A stretch of 64,000 bases of DNA, from positions 1 through 64,000 of the forward strand of contig NZ_QRVI01000011.1 of assembly GCF_003458715.1 (NCBI RefSeq). The letters are read 5' to 3'. Of this stretch, positions 43,588 to 53,461 are shown in pieces. The DNA is from Eubacterium sp. AF22-8LB. GTDB taxonomy: Bacteria > Bacillota_I > Bacilli_A > Erysipelotrichales > Erysipelotrichaceae. Each line of letters opens with the position of its first letter. The stretch's first letter is position 1. The translations under genes and the position numbers were made by a program. The notes beneath the pieces were generated by a model that was given only the letters and a program-made list of their open reading frames with translations, was not told the DNA's origin and did no database searches.

Positions 43588-44487
43588 ATGAATATCATTT
43601 TATTAGTATTAGGATTTATTCTACTACTAAAAGGAGCCGATTGGTTTGTCGATGGCGCAAGCAATATTGCCTCACGCTTTGGCATACCCCAACTTATTAT
43701 TGGACTTACTATCGTTGCAATGGGAACTAGTCTACCAGAAGCCTTTGTTTCTATTACTGCTGCTCTAAAATCGAATGCAGCCATCACAATTGGAAATGTT
43801 GTTGGTAGTAATATTTTAAATGTTGGTATCATTCTAGGAGTCACAGCACTTATTCGTTCATTACATATTCAAAACAGTACAATCAAATATGAAATGCCAT
43901 TTATGATGCTCGTAACACTTGTACTCATTCTACAAGGCATAGACAATACAATTTCACGATTCGATGGTATTGTCTTGTGGTTATTCTTTCTTGGTTACTT
44001 ATACTACATTTTTAAAATGTCTAAGAATCAAATGGAAGAAACTGAAATCAAAAAGACAAACCCTTTATTTATTCCATTAGGACTTATTTGTTTAATGGTT
44101 GGTAGCAATCTTGCGGTTGATGCAGCCACAAATATTGCTATTTCACTTGGTGTTAGTCAAAGATTTATTGGACTTACAATTGTAGCTTTAGGAACATCTT
44201 TACCAGAACTTGTCACTTCTGTAACAGCCGCAAGAAAAGGCAATGCCGATATCGCAATTGGAAACATCATTGGATCAAATATCTTTAATATCCTATTTGT
44301 CGTAGGATCTAGTGCACTCATTACACCTGTACCTTTTGAATCGCACTTTGTCATCGATTCATTTGTCGCAATCTTGATTGGTCTAGTCCTTTATATTTGC
44401 ACTAAAAAAACAAGAGTACTCGACAAAAAAGCCGGCATACTCTTGTTAGTTACATATTTAATTTACTTTATTTATCTACTTTATTAG
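43588..44487 (+). CDS. CaCA-family exchanger under Mn2+ riboswitch, copy 2
   Basis: 299-aa exchanger with the two alpha repeats IVAMGTSLPEAFVSI/NVVGSNILNVG and IVALGTSLPELVTSV/NIIGSNIFNIL. It is clearly a paralogue of the gene at 41438. The AGGAGGAAAA ribosome site lies downstream of a Mn2+ riboswitch and terminator, so this copy is probably induced by excess Mn2+ and exports Mn2+ (or Ca2+/Mn2+). The ion is inferred from the riboswitch, not from the binding residues. Confidence 0.88.
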   Translation: MNIILLVLGFILLLKGADWFVDGASNIASRFGIPQLIIGLTIVAMGTSLPEAFVSITAALKSNAAITIGNVVGSNILNVGIILGVTALIRSLHIQNSTIKYEMPFMMLVTLVLILQGIDNTISRFDGIVLWLFFLGYLYYIFKMSKNQMEETEIKKTNPLFIPLGLICLMVGSNLAVDAATNIAISLGVSQRFIGLTIVALGTSLPELVTSVTAARKGNADIAIGNIIGSNIFNILFVVGSSALITPVPFESHFVIDSFVAILIGLVLYICTKKTRVLDKKAGILLLVTYLIYFIYLLY

Positions 44488-44847
44488 CCTTTAATAAATC
44501 ACGAATTTCTTCTAATAAGACAACAGTGTCATCTTTTTTAGGTTCTTCCTGATTAAGTTGATCATTTGTTGTCTTTTTAAAATGCGATAAAAACTTCAAC
44601 ATTGTAAAGATGCATGCCGCAACAATTAAAAAGTCCACAACATTTTGAATAAAATTACCATACGTAATTGCAGCTGTGCCTACTTGAATTTTTAAACCTG
44701 TAAAATCAAGTCCACCAATCAAAATACCCACAATCGGCATCAATATATCATTTACTAAGGAAGTAACGATTTTCCCACGGCCATATCCATGACATTTCCT
44801 TTGGCAATAAATTCTTTAAATTCACTGATTGGTTTATTTGGCTTCAT
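44468..44847 (-). pseudogene. mscL: Large-conductance mechanosensitive channel, disrupted by deletion
   Basis: The ATG at 44847 gives MKPNKPISEFKEFIAKGNVMDMAVG, the MscL N-terminus, then runs into a stop. The other frame continues KIVTSLVNDILMPIVGILIGG to the normal C-terminus. The segment that normally joins them (VIIGGAFG-like, in the first membrane helix) is missing. A deletion of about 25 nt fits both the missing residues and the frame change. The pore-lining helix is therefore broken, and the protein should not form a channel. The remaining 91-codon frame includes the second helix and cytoplasmic tail. Confidence 0.85.
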
Positions 44848-44849
44848 AT

Positions 44850-46064
44850 TTATTTACTCTTCTTTTCAAAATGTAAAGTTTGTTTCAAAACAGTAGAACA
44901 AGCCAAGTCACCAATGACATTGACACAAGTGGCTCCCATATCACACAATGTATTAATGGAAATATAAACCCCTAGAATTTGATTTGTTGGAATCCCTGCA
45001 ATTGGACATAAAGCCGCAAAAGCAGCAATCGCACCACCTGGAACGCCTGGAGTACCAATACTTAACAATACGTTACAAGCAAGTACTGTAACCATTGTTC
45101 CAATGCTTAAATCAATACCTAAAGCTGTCGCAAAGAATGTAATCATAAATGACATCAAAATTGAAACGGCATCCATATTGATCGTTGCTCCTAAAGGAAG
45201 AGTCAACGAAGTGATTTCTTCAGGAATACCAATCTTTTCTGAAGCACACTTTAATGAAATAGGGATCGTAGCACTACTTGAACAAGTTCCAAACGCATTC
45301 AATCCTGCTGGTGCAATATCTTTAAAAAATTGAATTGGATTGTATTTTCCAAAGAATTTGACCATACCACCATAAATAATAAACGCATATAAATAGAACG
45401 TAATATACAACGCCAATAATACCTGTCCTAATTGAAGCATTGTGTCCACACCATTTGAATACATAACTGTAGCGATACATGCGAATACTCCAAATGGAGT
45501 CACATACATGATCTTACTTATAATAAAAATAGAAATTTGATAAATCGAATCACACAAATTAATAAATGGATCCGCCTTTTCCTGAATAGCCAAACATGCA
45601 AGTCCAATAATCACGGCAAACGCAAGAACTTGAAGCATATTTCCCGTTGCGAAAGCCTCTACTGGATTCGATGGAATAATATTCTGTAACGTATCCAATA
45701 ACCCATTAAATGTCGCAGCCTCCACTTGTGTTTTTGTCGCAACAATATGCGCATTTTTACCCAAATGTAACATGCGAGGCAAAACCAAACCTAGACCCGA
45801 AGCTAAAGCTGTTGTACCTGTATACCATAATAAGGCATGTAAACCTACCTTACCCGTTTTGGCAATATCCCCAATACCAATAATTCCCATAACTAAACTT
45901 GTAAATACAAGTGGGAAAATCATCATTTTTAATGCCGACATATATATGGAAGCAACAACGCTCAATGCTGTATTTGCCCATTCCGGCATAATAATTCCAA
46001 CAATAACACCTGCAATCAAGCCAATAAAAATACCAAGTGTTATATTAAATCCCTTCTTTTTCAT
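44850..46064 (-). CDS. Dicarboxylate/amino acid:cation symporter (DAACS/GltP family)
   Basis: 404-aa secondary transporter with about eight hydrophobic segments plus two re-entrant loops. The first hairpin has the serine-rich FGTCSSSATIPISLKCA near residue 265. The substrate-site motif is LGATINMDAVSILMSF near 300, where NMDGT is usual. It couples Na+ or H+ to uptake of glutamate, aspartate, serine or dicarboxylates. The ATG at 46064 follows GGAGGAGA. It lies next to the broken mscL gene, whose start is 3 nt away. Confidence 0.88.
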   Translation of the reverse strand: MKKKGFNITLGIFIGLIAGVIVGIIMPEWANTALSVVASIYMSALKMMIFPLVFTSLVMGIIGIGDIAKTGKVGLHALLWYTGTTALASGLGLVLPRMLHLGKNAHIVATKTQVEAATFNGLLDTLQNIIPSNPVEAFATGNMLQVLAFAVIIGLACLAIQEKADPFINLCDSIYQISIFIISKIMYVTPFGVFACIATVMYSNGVDTMLQLGQVLLALYITFYLYAFIIYGGMVKFFGKYNPIQFFKDIAPAGLNAFGTCSSSATIPISLKCASEKIGIPEEITSLTLPLGATINMDAVSILMSFMITFFATALGIDLSIGTMVTVLACNVLLSIGTPGVPGGAIAAFAALCPIAGIPTNQILGVYISINTLCDMGATCVNVIGDLACSTVLKQTLHFEKKSK

Positions 46065-46127
46065 AACTCTCCTCCAATAACGTAAATATCTTAGCATACA
46101 ATTACGAAGATGTAAAAATGACACCAT

Positions 46128-49100
46128 TTAAAATAGTGTCATCTGATTCTCTTCATCCAATCCCTCTAAAGCATTCATATCCGCTAACTTTTCAACTAAA
46201 GTCTTTGAAAGCTGTGTACGCTTCAATACATCTTCCTTAGATAGGAATGGTTTTTCTTCTCTAGCCTTAACGACAGACAAACCTACGTTTGAACCCAATC
46301 CATCAATACTTGTAAATGGTGGAATGATTGCCTTTGGATCGTCAGGATCTACAATAAATTCGGTAGCTGCACTTCGATTAATGCTGATATTTGAGAATCT
46401 AAAGCCACGCAAAACCATTTCTAAAGCTAACTCTAAAGTATCATAAATAGCCAATTCTTTATCACTCGGCTTTTGTGTTTTATCTTCCTTCATATGCTTG
46501 ATATCCGCCATTCTTTGACGAATAGCCGCTTCCCCTTGAATCATTGTTTGTACATCATACGCATCACATCGAATACTGAAATACATACAGTAATAGTGAA
46601 CAGGCATATGCACCTTAAACCACGCAATACGTACCGCCATCATTACATAAGCAACGGCATGGGCTTTAGGGAACATGTACTTGATTTTTGTACACGAATC
46701 AATGAACCACGCTGGTACATTATTGGCTTTCATTTCGGTAACCCATTCATCCTTCAAACCCTTACCCTTACGAACACTTTCCATAATGGTAAAAGATAAC
46801 TTTGGTTTCACTCCATATCCCATTAAGTCAACCATGATATCGTCACGACATCCAATAACTTCATTCAACTTGCAAGTACCGTTATCAATTAAATCCTTGG
46901 CATTTCCCAACCAAACATCCGTACCATGAGAAAGACCTGAAATAGTTACCAATTCCGCAAATGTGGTCGGCTTTGTAAGCTCAAGAATACCACGAACAAA
47001 TGGCGTACCAAACTCTGGAATACCCGCTGCTCCTGTTACTTCATTATATTTTGTTGTATCAATTTTCAATGATTCCGTGGTAGAAAAAATAGCCATTGTA
47101 GCCTGATCATTCATTGGAATCTGACGAACATTTACACCCGTTATTCTTTCCAACATCTTCATTGCCGTTGGATCCACATGGCCTAAAATATCAAATTTCA
47201 AGATATTATCGTGAATCTGATGGAAATCAAAGTGCGTTGTTTTCCATGTTGCATTCGGGTTATTAGCTGGATACTGAACAGGTGTAAAATCATGAACATC
47301 CATATCCAATGGAACAACAACGATTCCTCCTGGATGCTGTCCAGTCGTTCTTTTTACGCCTTCACAACCTTTGGCCAAATCCACACGCTTTGCCTCATTA
47401 AAAGGCTCGCACTCCATTTCCTCCTCATATCCCTTTACATAACCATATGCCGTTTTTTCCTGTACCGTACCTACAGTACCCGCTCTAAATACGTGATCAT
47501 CTCCAAATACTTCTTTTGTGTAGGCATGCGCATTCGGTTGATATTCACCAGAAAAGTTCAAATCAATATCGGGAACTTTATCTCCTTCAAAACCTAAGAA
47601 TGTTTCAAAAGGAATATCCTGACCATCTCCACGCATAATTTCTCCACAAACCGGACAAATCTTATCGGGCAAATCAAATCCAGATTTTGCTTCATCACCA
47701 TCTAAAAACTCATAATGCTGACAATTCTTACATACATAATGAGGTGTTAGTGGATTTACTTCTGTAATATTTGACATCGTCGCGACAAAGCTAGACCCTA
47801 CAGATCCACGTGAACCCACAAGATATCCGTCATCATTGCTCTTTTTCACAAGTAAGTGTGAAATATAATATACTACATAGTAGCCATGTCCAATAATACT
47901 ATCCAATTCACGTGTTAAACGTTTCTCAACAATATCTGGCAAATCTTTTCCATACCATTCGTGTGCTGTTTCAAAACATATATCACGCAACTTTTGGTCA
48001 GATCCCTCAATGTCAGGTGGATACAACTTATCTTTAATTGGAAAGATAGGCTCAGTTAAAAGCTTCAATTTATTTGTATTTTCCACAACAATTTCATAAG
48101 CTACATCTTCACCCATCCATTCAAAAGCCTTCAGCATTTCATCTGTTGTCAACAAATGCTGATTTGGATTGCTCGTAGCCTTACGTGCTTGTTTATTGTA
48201 GATATATAAAGGATGTCTCGCGTTTCCAATAGCCTTCGCATTGATATAAACATCGCGAAGACGTTTTTCATTTGGATTCACATAATGCGCATCACTCGAC
48301 GCAATAACCATTTTTCCTGTTTCTTTTGCCGTGTCATAAATAAATTGTAAATACCATTTCAAGTCATCTACATCAGTAATACTGCCACGATCCAATAGAT
48401 TCTTATAACAATCCAAAGGCTGCAATTCAATATAATCATAATACTGCATCGCTTCATATAGTTCTTTTTTACTACGCGTATGTGCTAATTCAAAAATCTC
48501 ACCATTTTGGCAAGAAGAACCAATCAATAAGTTTCCATGATCCCATTTTTTTGAGATTTCTTCCTTAATAATACGAGGCTGTCCATTTTCTTTTCCCATA
48601 CTCACTAAATATTGCGTATGAGATAAAGTAATCAATTCAAATAATTCTTTCAAGCCATCTTTATTCTTCGCATACACAGTCATATGATATGGACGATTTC
48701 TTTCATAAGGCTTCTTTGTAGAATATTTTTCACATCCACCTTCCATATCAACCAATGTATCTAAAGTTGCTTCATGTCCTAACTGATTCATCATGTTATA
48801 CATGACTTGCGAAAGAACGTCCGCATCATAGTCCGCACGGTGCGCCCCTTCGCCATCATAACTTACACGATAATGACGACATACACTTCCTAAATTAAAA
48901 CGTTTTTGATCATTTGGGAGCATGGCATATGATAATGGTAACGTATCAATAACCGGATTCATTAATTCTTCATGACCCGTTTTTCTGCAAGCAGCATTCA
49001 TAAAGCCAACATCAAATGTCGCATTATGTGCAACTAAAATAGAATCACCAATAAAATCCAACAACTCTTCTAAAGCATCTTCGATAGGTTTAGCACGATC

Positions 49101-50441
49101 CACATCATTTTGTGTGATATGCGTCAAATTTGAAATATGAGCCGGAATCGTACGTTTTGGGTTGATAAACATCTGTAAACGACCCACTTCTTCACGATTC
49201 TTAATTTTCACACCGCCAAACTCAATAATTTCATCACGCGTGTTAGAAAGTCCTGTGGTTTCCAAGTCAAATACAACAAATGTTGCATCCTCTAATTTTC
49301 GATGATCATTATTGTAAACAATATGATATTTAGAATCAGCCACTAACATTTCACATCCATACAACATTTTAAATTCACGATTTGGATCTTTTTTTGATAA
49401 AGCTTCAATCTTATGTTGTGCCATTGGAAATGCCTGTACAACCTGATGATCGCATACCCCAATTGAGTCCATACCCCAGTCATAAGCTGTTTGAATAAAT
49501 TCTTCGATAGCACAAACTCCATCCATTTCAGAAAAATTAGAGTGTACATGCCATTCTGTTCTTTTAACCTGTGCATGATCCATTCTTTTCTTTTCTTCTG
49601 TAATTTCAAGCTTACGCACCATAAAAGAATCACACTTTGAAAAGTTATCATAAACAACTTCACCCGTTAAAATAACGTGCATTCCTTTTTTTACACTATC
49701 AATTTCTTCAATTGGACATCTTGCCCCTTCAAAACGCTTAGCCACGATTGCATCATCATAATCACTAATATAAAGCATCTGCAACGTTTTTCCACTTTTC
49801 ATAACACGATTGTCAATATCAAAGATATGTCCTTCGATTTGTACATTTGAATAGCCCACTCGCAAATCCGCTATCTTATATGTTGTAGCCGATTCCTTTT
49901 TATAGCTATTTGAAGAAGGATATTGCTTCTTCACCGGCTCTGTTTTGACAGGTACTGGTGTAATTTCAACCTTAGCCGTTTCAATTGCGACATCATCTTC
50001 TACTTTCTTACAAACAATTTCTTGTGTAATACCTACTTCACTTAATTTTTCCATTAAAGACGGCAAAGCCAAATTTAAAGCAGCTAAACGAGCTTCATCG
50101 CGCGTAGAGAAACAAATCGTATCCTTTTCTATATAGGGATGAAGAAAGCGAAAATCTTTAATATCGGCATATTTTTCAACAAAATGGTTCACATAACGAT
50201 CGAGTTCATCCATTTCCACTTTATTGTTCCGTACATGAATATGAAGCCTTACATGTACATGCAAAGCAACCTGAAGCTTTGTGATAATTTGCTCATATAT
50301 TTGTAAAGGAATTACATTTTCAAATTCAACATAAAAATCAACTACTTTATGAGCCGCATGAAATACTGGGTTCGCATAAAATTTAGCTGTTTTAAAGTAT
50401 GAATATAATTCCTGATCTAATAATTTCTCAAATACTTCCAT
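46128..50441 (-). CDS. polC: DNA polymerase III alpha subunit, PolC type
   Basis: 1437-aa replicative polymerase of low-GC Gram-positives. In order: N-terminal domains, an OB-fold (about 190-280), a PHP domain opening RTEWHVHSNFSEMDG, the inserted DEDDh proofreading exonuclease (FVVFDLETTGLSNTRDEIIEFGG), PHP completion, a zinc site CKNCQHYEF...CPVCG, the palm with KVPDIDLNFSGEYQ and GTVGTVQEKTAYGYVKGYE, and fingers SGLSHGTDVWLGNA. Full length. It follows rnc with a 10-nt gap, the last gene of the ftsW-rsmD-coaD-rnc-polC operon. Confidence 0.97.
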   Translation of the reverse strand: MEVFEKLLDQELYSYFKTAKFYANPVFHAAHKVVDFYVEFENVIPLQIYEQIITKLQVALHVHVRLHIHVRNNKVEMDELDRYVNHFVEKYADIKDFRFLHPYIEKDTICFSTRDEARLAALNLALPSLMEKLSEVGITQEIVCKKVEDDVAIETAKVEITPVPVKTEPVKKQYPSSNSYKKESATTYKIADLRVGYSNVQIEGHIFDIDNRVMKSGKTLQMLYISDYDDAIVAKRFEGARCPIEEIDSVKKGMHVILTGEVVYDNFSKCDSFMVRKLEITEEKKRMDHAQVKRTEWHVHSNFSEMDGVCAIEEFIQTAYDWGMDSIGVCDHQVVQAFPMAQHKIEALSKKDPNREFKMLYGCEMLVADSKYHIVYNNDHRKLEDATFVVFDLETTGLSNTRDEIIEFGGVKIKNREEVGRLQMFINPKRTIPAHISNLTHITQNDVDRAKPIEDALEELLDFIGDSILVAHNATFDVGFMNAACRKTGHEELMNPVIDTLPLSYAMLPNDQKRFNLGSVCRHYRVSYDGEGAHRADYDADVLSQVMYNMMNQLGHEATLDTLVDMEGGCEKYSTKKPYERNRPYHMTVYAKNKDGLKELFELITLSHTQYLVSMGKENGQPRIIKEEISKKWDHGNLLIGSSCQNGEIFELAHTRSKKELYEAMQYYDYIELQPLDCYKNLLDRGSITDVDDLKWYLQFIYDTAKETGKMVIASSDAHYVNPNEKRLRDVYINAKAIGNARHPLYIYNKQARKATSNPNQHLLTTDEMLKAFEWMGEDVAYEIVVENTNKLKLLTEPIFPIKDKLYPPDIEGSDQKLRDICFETAHEWYGKDLPDIVEKRLTRELDSIIGHGYYVVYYISHLLVKKSNDDGYLVGSRGSVGSSFVATMSNITEVNPLTPHYVCKNCQHYEFLDGDEAKSGFDLPDKICPVCGEIMRGDGQDIPFETFLGFEGDKVPDIDLNFSGEYQPNAHAYTKEVFGDDHVFRAGTVGTVQEKTAYGYVKGYEEEMECEPFNEAKRVDLAKGCEGVKRTTGQHPGGIVVVPLDMDVHDFTPVQYPANNPNATWKTTHFDFHQIHDNILKFDILGHVDPTAMKMLERITGVNVRQIPMNDQATMAIFSTTESLKIDTTKYNEVTGAAGIPEFGTPFVRGILELTKPTTFAELVTISGLSHGTDVWLGNAKDLIDNGTCKLNEVIGCRDDIMVDLMGYGVKPKLSFTIMESVRKGKGLKDEWVTEMKANNVPAWFIDSCTKIKYMFPKAHAVAYVMMAVRIAWFKVHMPVHYYCMYFSIRCDAYDVQTMIQGEAAIRQRMADIKHMKEDKTQKPSDKELAIYDTLELALEMVLRGFRFSNISINRSAATEFIVDPDDPKAIIPPFTSIDGLGSNVGLSVVKAREEKPFLSKEDVLKRTQLSKTLVEKLADMNALEGLDEENQMTLF

Positions 50442-50451
50442 TTTCTATGTC

Positions 50452-51135
50452 CTATTTTGCCATTTTTTCAAAAGCATCCTTAGCCGCTTTTTGTTCCGCC
50501 TTTTTCTTTGTGCTACTCGTTCCTTGACCTAATAAAATATCATCTAAATATACACCCATTGTGAATGTTGGCGCATTGCTAGGGCCTTTTTCTTCTAACA
50601 ATTTATATTGAATTGTCTTTCTAGAATCTGCCTGGATTACTTCTTGAAGATGCGTCTTATAATCCGTTACCGCTTCACTCTTTTCTTGTTTAAATACAGG
50701 CTTCATATATTTTGTTAAGATATCATCACATACAGAATATCCCTGATCAATATAAATAGCTCCGATACAAGCTTCGAATTGATCAGCCAAAATACTTTCC
50801 CTGTGGCGTCCACCTGTTTTTTCTTCTCCAACACCAAGACGTAAAAATTCATACCATCCTAATTGTCTATTTAGTACTGCTAATGTAGATTCACAAACAG
50901 TTTGCGCACGAAGCGTAGTCATCTGTCCTTCACGCATTTTTGGCTGCATCAAAAAAAGCTGTGTTGCGCTCCAAATCTGCAAAACCGAATCTCCCATAAA
51001 TTCAAGACGCTCATTATCGCCCATTTCACGATGATGTTCATTCGCATATGAAGAGTGTGTACATGCTTCTAAATAAATATCTTCATCTTTATAACTATAT
51101 CCATTTGCCTCTAACCAATCGATAAATTTCTCCAT
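50452..51135 (-). CDS. rnc: Ribonuclease III
   Basis: 227-aa double-strand-specific endoribonuclease. The catalytic domain has the signature NERLEFMGDSVLQ (about 41-53) and the second acidic cluster ADQFEACIGAIYID. The dsRNA-binding domain covers about residues 158-225 (TDYKTHLQEVIQ... KKKAEQKAAKDAFE). It processes rRNA precursors and some mRNAs. The start at 51135 sits 2 nt after coaD. Confidence 0.95.
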   Translation of the reverse strand: MEKFIDWLEANGYSYKDEDIYLEACTHSSYANEHHREMGDNERLEFMGDSVLQIWSATQLFLMQPKMREGQMTTLRAQTVCESTLAVLNRQLGWYEFLRLGVGEEKTGGRHRESILADQFEACIGAIYIDQGYSVCDDILTKYMKPVFKQEKSEAVTDYKTHLQEVIQADSRKTIQYKLLEEKGPSNAPTFTMGVYLDDILLGQGTSSTKKKAEQKAAKDAFEKMAK

Positions 51136-51137
51136 TT

Positions 51138-51611
51138 TTATTCTCCTTTTTCTAGATCTTCTAATACACAGGCCGGTACAAAACCAGAAATATCCTGTCC
51201 ATATTTAAAAAGTTCTCTTACGTTTGAGCTTGAATACAAACTATATTCAGGACGTGTAAACAAACAAACTGTTTCAATATGATCATCCAATCTTGCGTTC
51301 ATAAAAGCCATATTTTGCTCGTAAGTACAATCCACCCCATTACGAATTCCACGTACCAGCACAGTAGCATTTACACTTTTACATGCATCCACTACTAATC
51401 CAGATTGAATTTTACACGTAACATTCGGCATATTCTTCGTTGCCTCATTTAACCATTTTAATCTTGTTTCTTCATTAAACTCATTATTTTTATCTGAATT
51501 TGGTGAAATAAAAACAACAAGTTGATCAAACAATTTACTTGCTCTTTCAATAATATCTAAATGCCCATAGGTTACTGGGTCAAAAGTTCCACAAAAAGCA
51601 GCGATTTTCAT
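51138..51611 (-). CDS. coaD: Phosphopantetheine adenylyltransferase
   Basis: 157-aa hexameric enzyme of coenzyme A synthesis that joins ATP to 4'-phosphopantetheine. The nucleotide-binding motif is GTFDPVTYGHLDII (9-22) with the HxGH-type site, VRGIRNGVD is the substrate loop and YSLYSSSNVRELFKYGQDISGFVP is the C-terminal signature. It overlaps rsmD by ATGA and is second of a standard rsmD-coaD pair. Confidence 0.96.
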   Translation of the reverse strand: MKIAAFCGTFDPVTYGHLDIIERASKLFDQLVVFISPNSDKNNEFNEETRLKWLNEATKNMPNVTCKIQSGLVVDACKSVNATVLVRGIRNGVDCTYEQNMAFMNARLDDHIETVCLFTRPEYSLYSSSNVRELFKYGQDISGFVPACVLEDLEKGE

Positions 51612-52159
51612 TTTATATTCTCCTTTCGATAATATGAAATACGTGTAATTCCATATGTTTTTTCTTTATATTTTGTAAATGAAGCCATTTGCTCTGGCCA
51701 TATCTCTTCCTGTAAGCTTTCAATCACAACAATCCCATCCTCTTTTACAAGATTCTGTTCATCTAATTTTTGAAGTAATTTTTCATTCTCTTGTTTTGCG
51801 TAAGGAGGATCAATATAAACGACATCATACTTTAATGTAAGACGCTCTAACACACTAAAAATATTTCCGCAAATAATTTTTGTTTCCTTATCCGCCTTTA
51901 AACTTTTTACATTTTCTTTAATGACAGAAACAGCTCCCTTATTATTATCCACTAAGGTAGCATGATCCATTCCACGACTTACGGCTTCTAATCCCATATT
52001 CCCTGTCCCGCTGTAACAGTCCAAAAAATTTCCACCATCGAATAGATTTCCTAAGCTCGAAAAGATAGCGCCCTTTATTTTATCCTGTGTAGGTCGCGTC
52101 GCATCATTTTTAGGACTTTTTAATGATCTAGAACCATATTTACCTGCAACAATTCTCAT
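51608..52159 (-). CDS. rsmD: 16S rRNA (guanine966-N2)-methyltransferase
   Basis: 183-aa SAM-dependent methyltransferase acting on the 30S subunit. The N-terminus MRIVAGKYGSRSLKSP and TRPTQDKIKGAIFSSL are typical. The SAM loop is FLDCYSGTGNMGLEA and the catalytic motif is DPPY in VYIDPPYAKQ. The ATG at 52159 overlaps the FtsW/RodA stop by 4 nt; a longer in-frame start within that gene is unlikely. Confidence 0.94.
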   Translation of the reverse strand: MRIVAGKYGSRSLKSPKNDATRPTQDKIKGAIFSSLGNLFDGGNFLDCYSGTGNMGLEAVSRGMDHATLVDNNKGAVSVIKENVKSLKADKETKIICGNIFSVLERLTLKYDVVYIDPPYAKQENEKLLQKLDEQNLVKEDGIVVIESLQEEIWPEQMASFTKYKEKTYGITRISYYRKENIK

Positions 52160-53364
52160 AATAAACGATCCATCTCCTTTCTTCGGATTGAACAAATACA
52201 ATTTTGTGCCAACCCCATCGTCAACATAATAGAAATTAGACTTGTACCGCCACTACTAATAAATAAAAGTGGAACACCTGTAAAAGGAATCAAACATGCA
52301 ACTCCTCCTGCATTCAAGAAAAAGTGCATAAATAAATAAACACCGGTTCCTCCTAATACTACTTTATACATGACTTCACTCGTTTTAAAGGCATAGTAAA
52401 ACAATCTAAATTCGATTAAGCCATATAAAGCCACTAAACATAAAAATCCGCCAATCCCTAATTCTTCAATTAATACAGCTAAGATATAATCATTATCCGC
52501 CTGTGTTAAATATCCATATTTACGAGCTGAATTTCCAGGGCCTTTTCCTATAACATTGGCACTTGCAATACCATATAAAGAATTGGCCGGCTGATATCCA
52601 TCTCCATATACATTTGTATAAGGATCTTTAAAGTTTTCAATACGCACAGCAATATGTGCTAATGGAGTATGTTTTAATACCTCGGTACCAATATTTGTTA
52701 CCCCAAACAAAACAACAGCCAAAACAATTCCTGCAGTCACAATAAGTTTCAAAATACGTTGTGTGCGTAGTAACACTGGATATTTAGGTATCATGATACA
52801 TGATAAAAAAATAAAAGTAATAATCGTTAATGTTCCATAATCTTTTTGGAAAACAATTATTATACATATACAGATATATACAATCCAAGCTCTTTTGAAA
52901 AGCTTGCCCTTTTCCTTTAACATAGACGTTTTCTTTTTTGCACGATATAGACATGTCGCACATAAAATAATTATAAACGGCTTCACAAATTCACTCGGCT
53001 GTAAAGACATTCCAGCAATCTGAATCCACGCATGGCTTCCTCCTACTTCTGGAAATGCGAATGGAAGCGCCAATATGAATAAACAAAGAGGAATAAATCC
53101 TATTTCCAATTTTGAAAACCAACTGAAACGAAATGCTCTATTCATAAATAACATGGCAATATAACCAATCAATACAAATACACATTGCTTGCCCATGACT
53201 TTAGGTACAATATTAGGAGCATAGGTAGTCTTTCCTACATTGGTTGAGACAATCATGAATGTTCCTGCCACCAAAAGAATCGCAATTGCCCAGTTAATAT
53301 ATTTATCGCACTTTGGATCTAAAGCCAGAAATGATAATCTCGGCTTCTTTGTCTGTTCGGACAT
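52156..53364 (-). CDS. FtsW/RodA/SpoVE SEDS-family glycosyltransferase
   Basis: 402-aa polytopic SEDS protein that polymerises lipid II into glycan strands with a partner penicillin-binding protein. About ten membrane segments are visible. Conserved pieces include GSHAWIQIAGMSLQPSEFVKPFIII (about 109-133), VFQKDYGTLTII, and LAVLIEELGIGGFL near the C-terminal loop. The final PFTGVPLLFISSGGTSL is the family signature. It leads the rsmD-coaD-rnc-polC operon. FtsW and RodA cannot be separated on sequence alone. Confidence 0.9.
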   Translation of the reverse strand: MSEQTKKPRLSFLALDPKCDKYINWAIAILLVAGTFMIVSTNVGKTTYAPNIVPKVMGKQCVFVLIGYIAMLFMNRAFRFSWFSKLEIGFIPLCLFILALPFAFPEVGGSHAWIQIAGMSLQPSEFVKPFIIILCATCLYRAKKKTSMLKEKGKLFKRAWIVYICICIIIVFQKDYGTLTIITFIFLSCIMIPKYPVLLRTQRILKLIVTAGIVLAVVLFGVTNIGTEVLKHTPLAHIAVRIENFKDPYTNVYGDGYQPANSLYGIASANVIGKGPGNSARKYGYLTQADNDYILAVLIEELGIGGFLCLVALYGLIEFRLFYYAFKTSEVMYKVVLGGTGVYLFMHFFLNAGGVACLIPFTGVPLLFISSGGTSLISIMLTMGLAQNCICSIRRKEMDRLL

Positions 53365-53386
53365 GCTAATCCCCCCATCATAAATT

Positions 53387-53395
53387 CTATTTTAC
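53387..53395 (-). promoter_or_regulatory. Extended -10 promoter of the ftsW-polC operon
   Basis: Minus strand TGGTAAAAT is an extended -10 (TGn-TAAAAT) about 23 nt before the FtsW/RodA start. A TTGACA lies 20 nt upstream, longer than the usual spacing. Confidence 0.4.
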
Positions 53396-53413
53396 CATAT
53401 TTTCAAAAATCAT

Positions 53414-53442
53414 TTGTCAAGAATTCGAAAATGCTATAGAAT
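53414..53442 (+). promoter_or_regulatory. Promoter of the peptide deformylase gene
   Basis: TTGTCA (53414-53419), exactly 17 nt, then TAGAAT (53437-53442). The start site lies about 13 nt before the ATG at 53462. Confidence 0.6.
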
Positions 53443-53461
53443 ACTTGCGAGGATGATTACT

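Noticed and set aside
43503..43844. Open frame on the minus strand over the Mn2+ riboswitch and exchanger start
   Set aside because: It covers a recognised aptamer, terminator and the start of a clear gene; no ribosome site.
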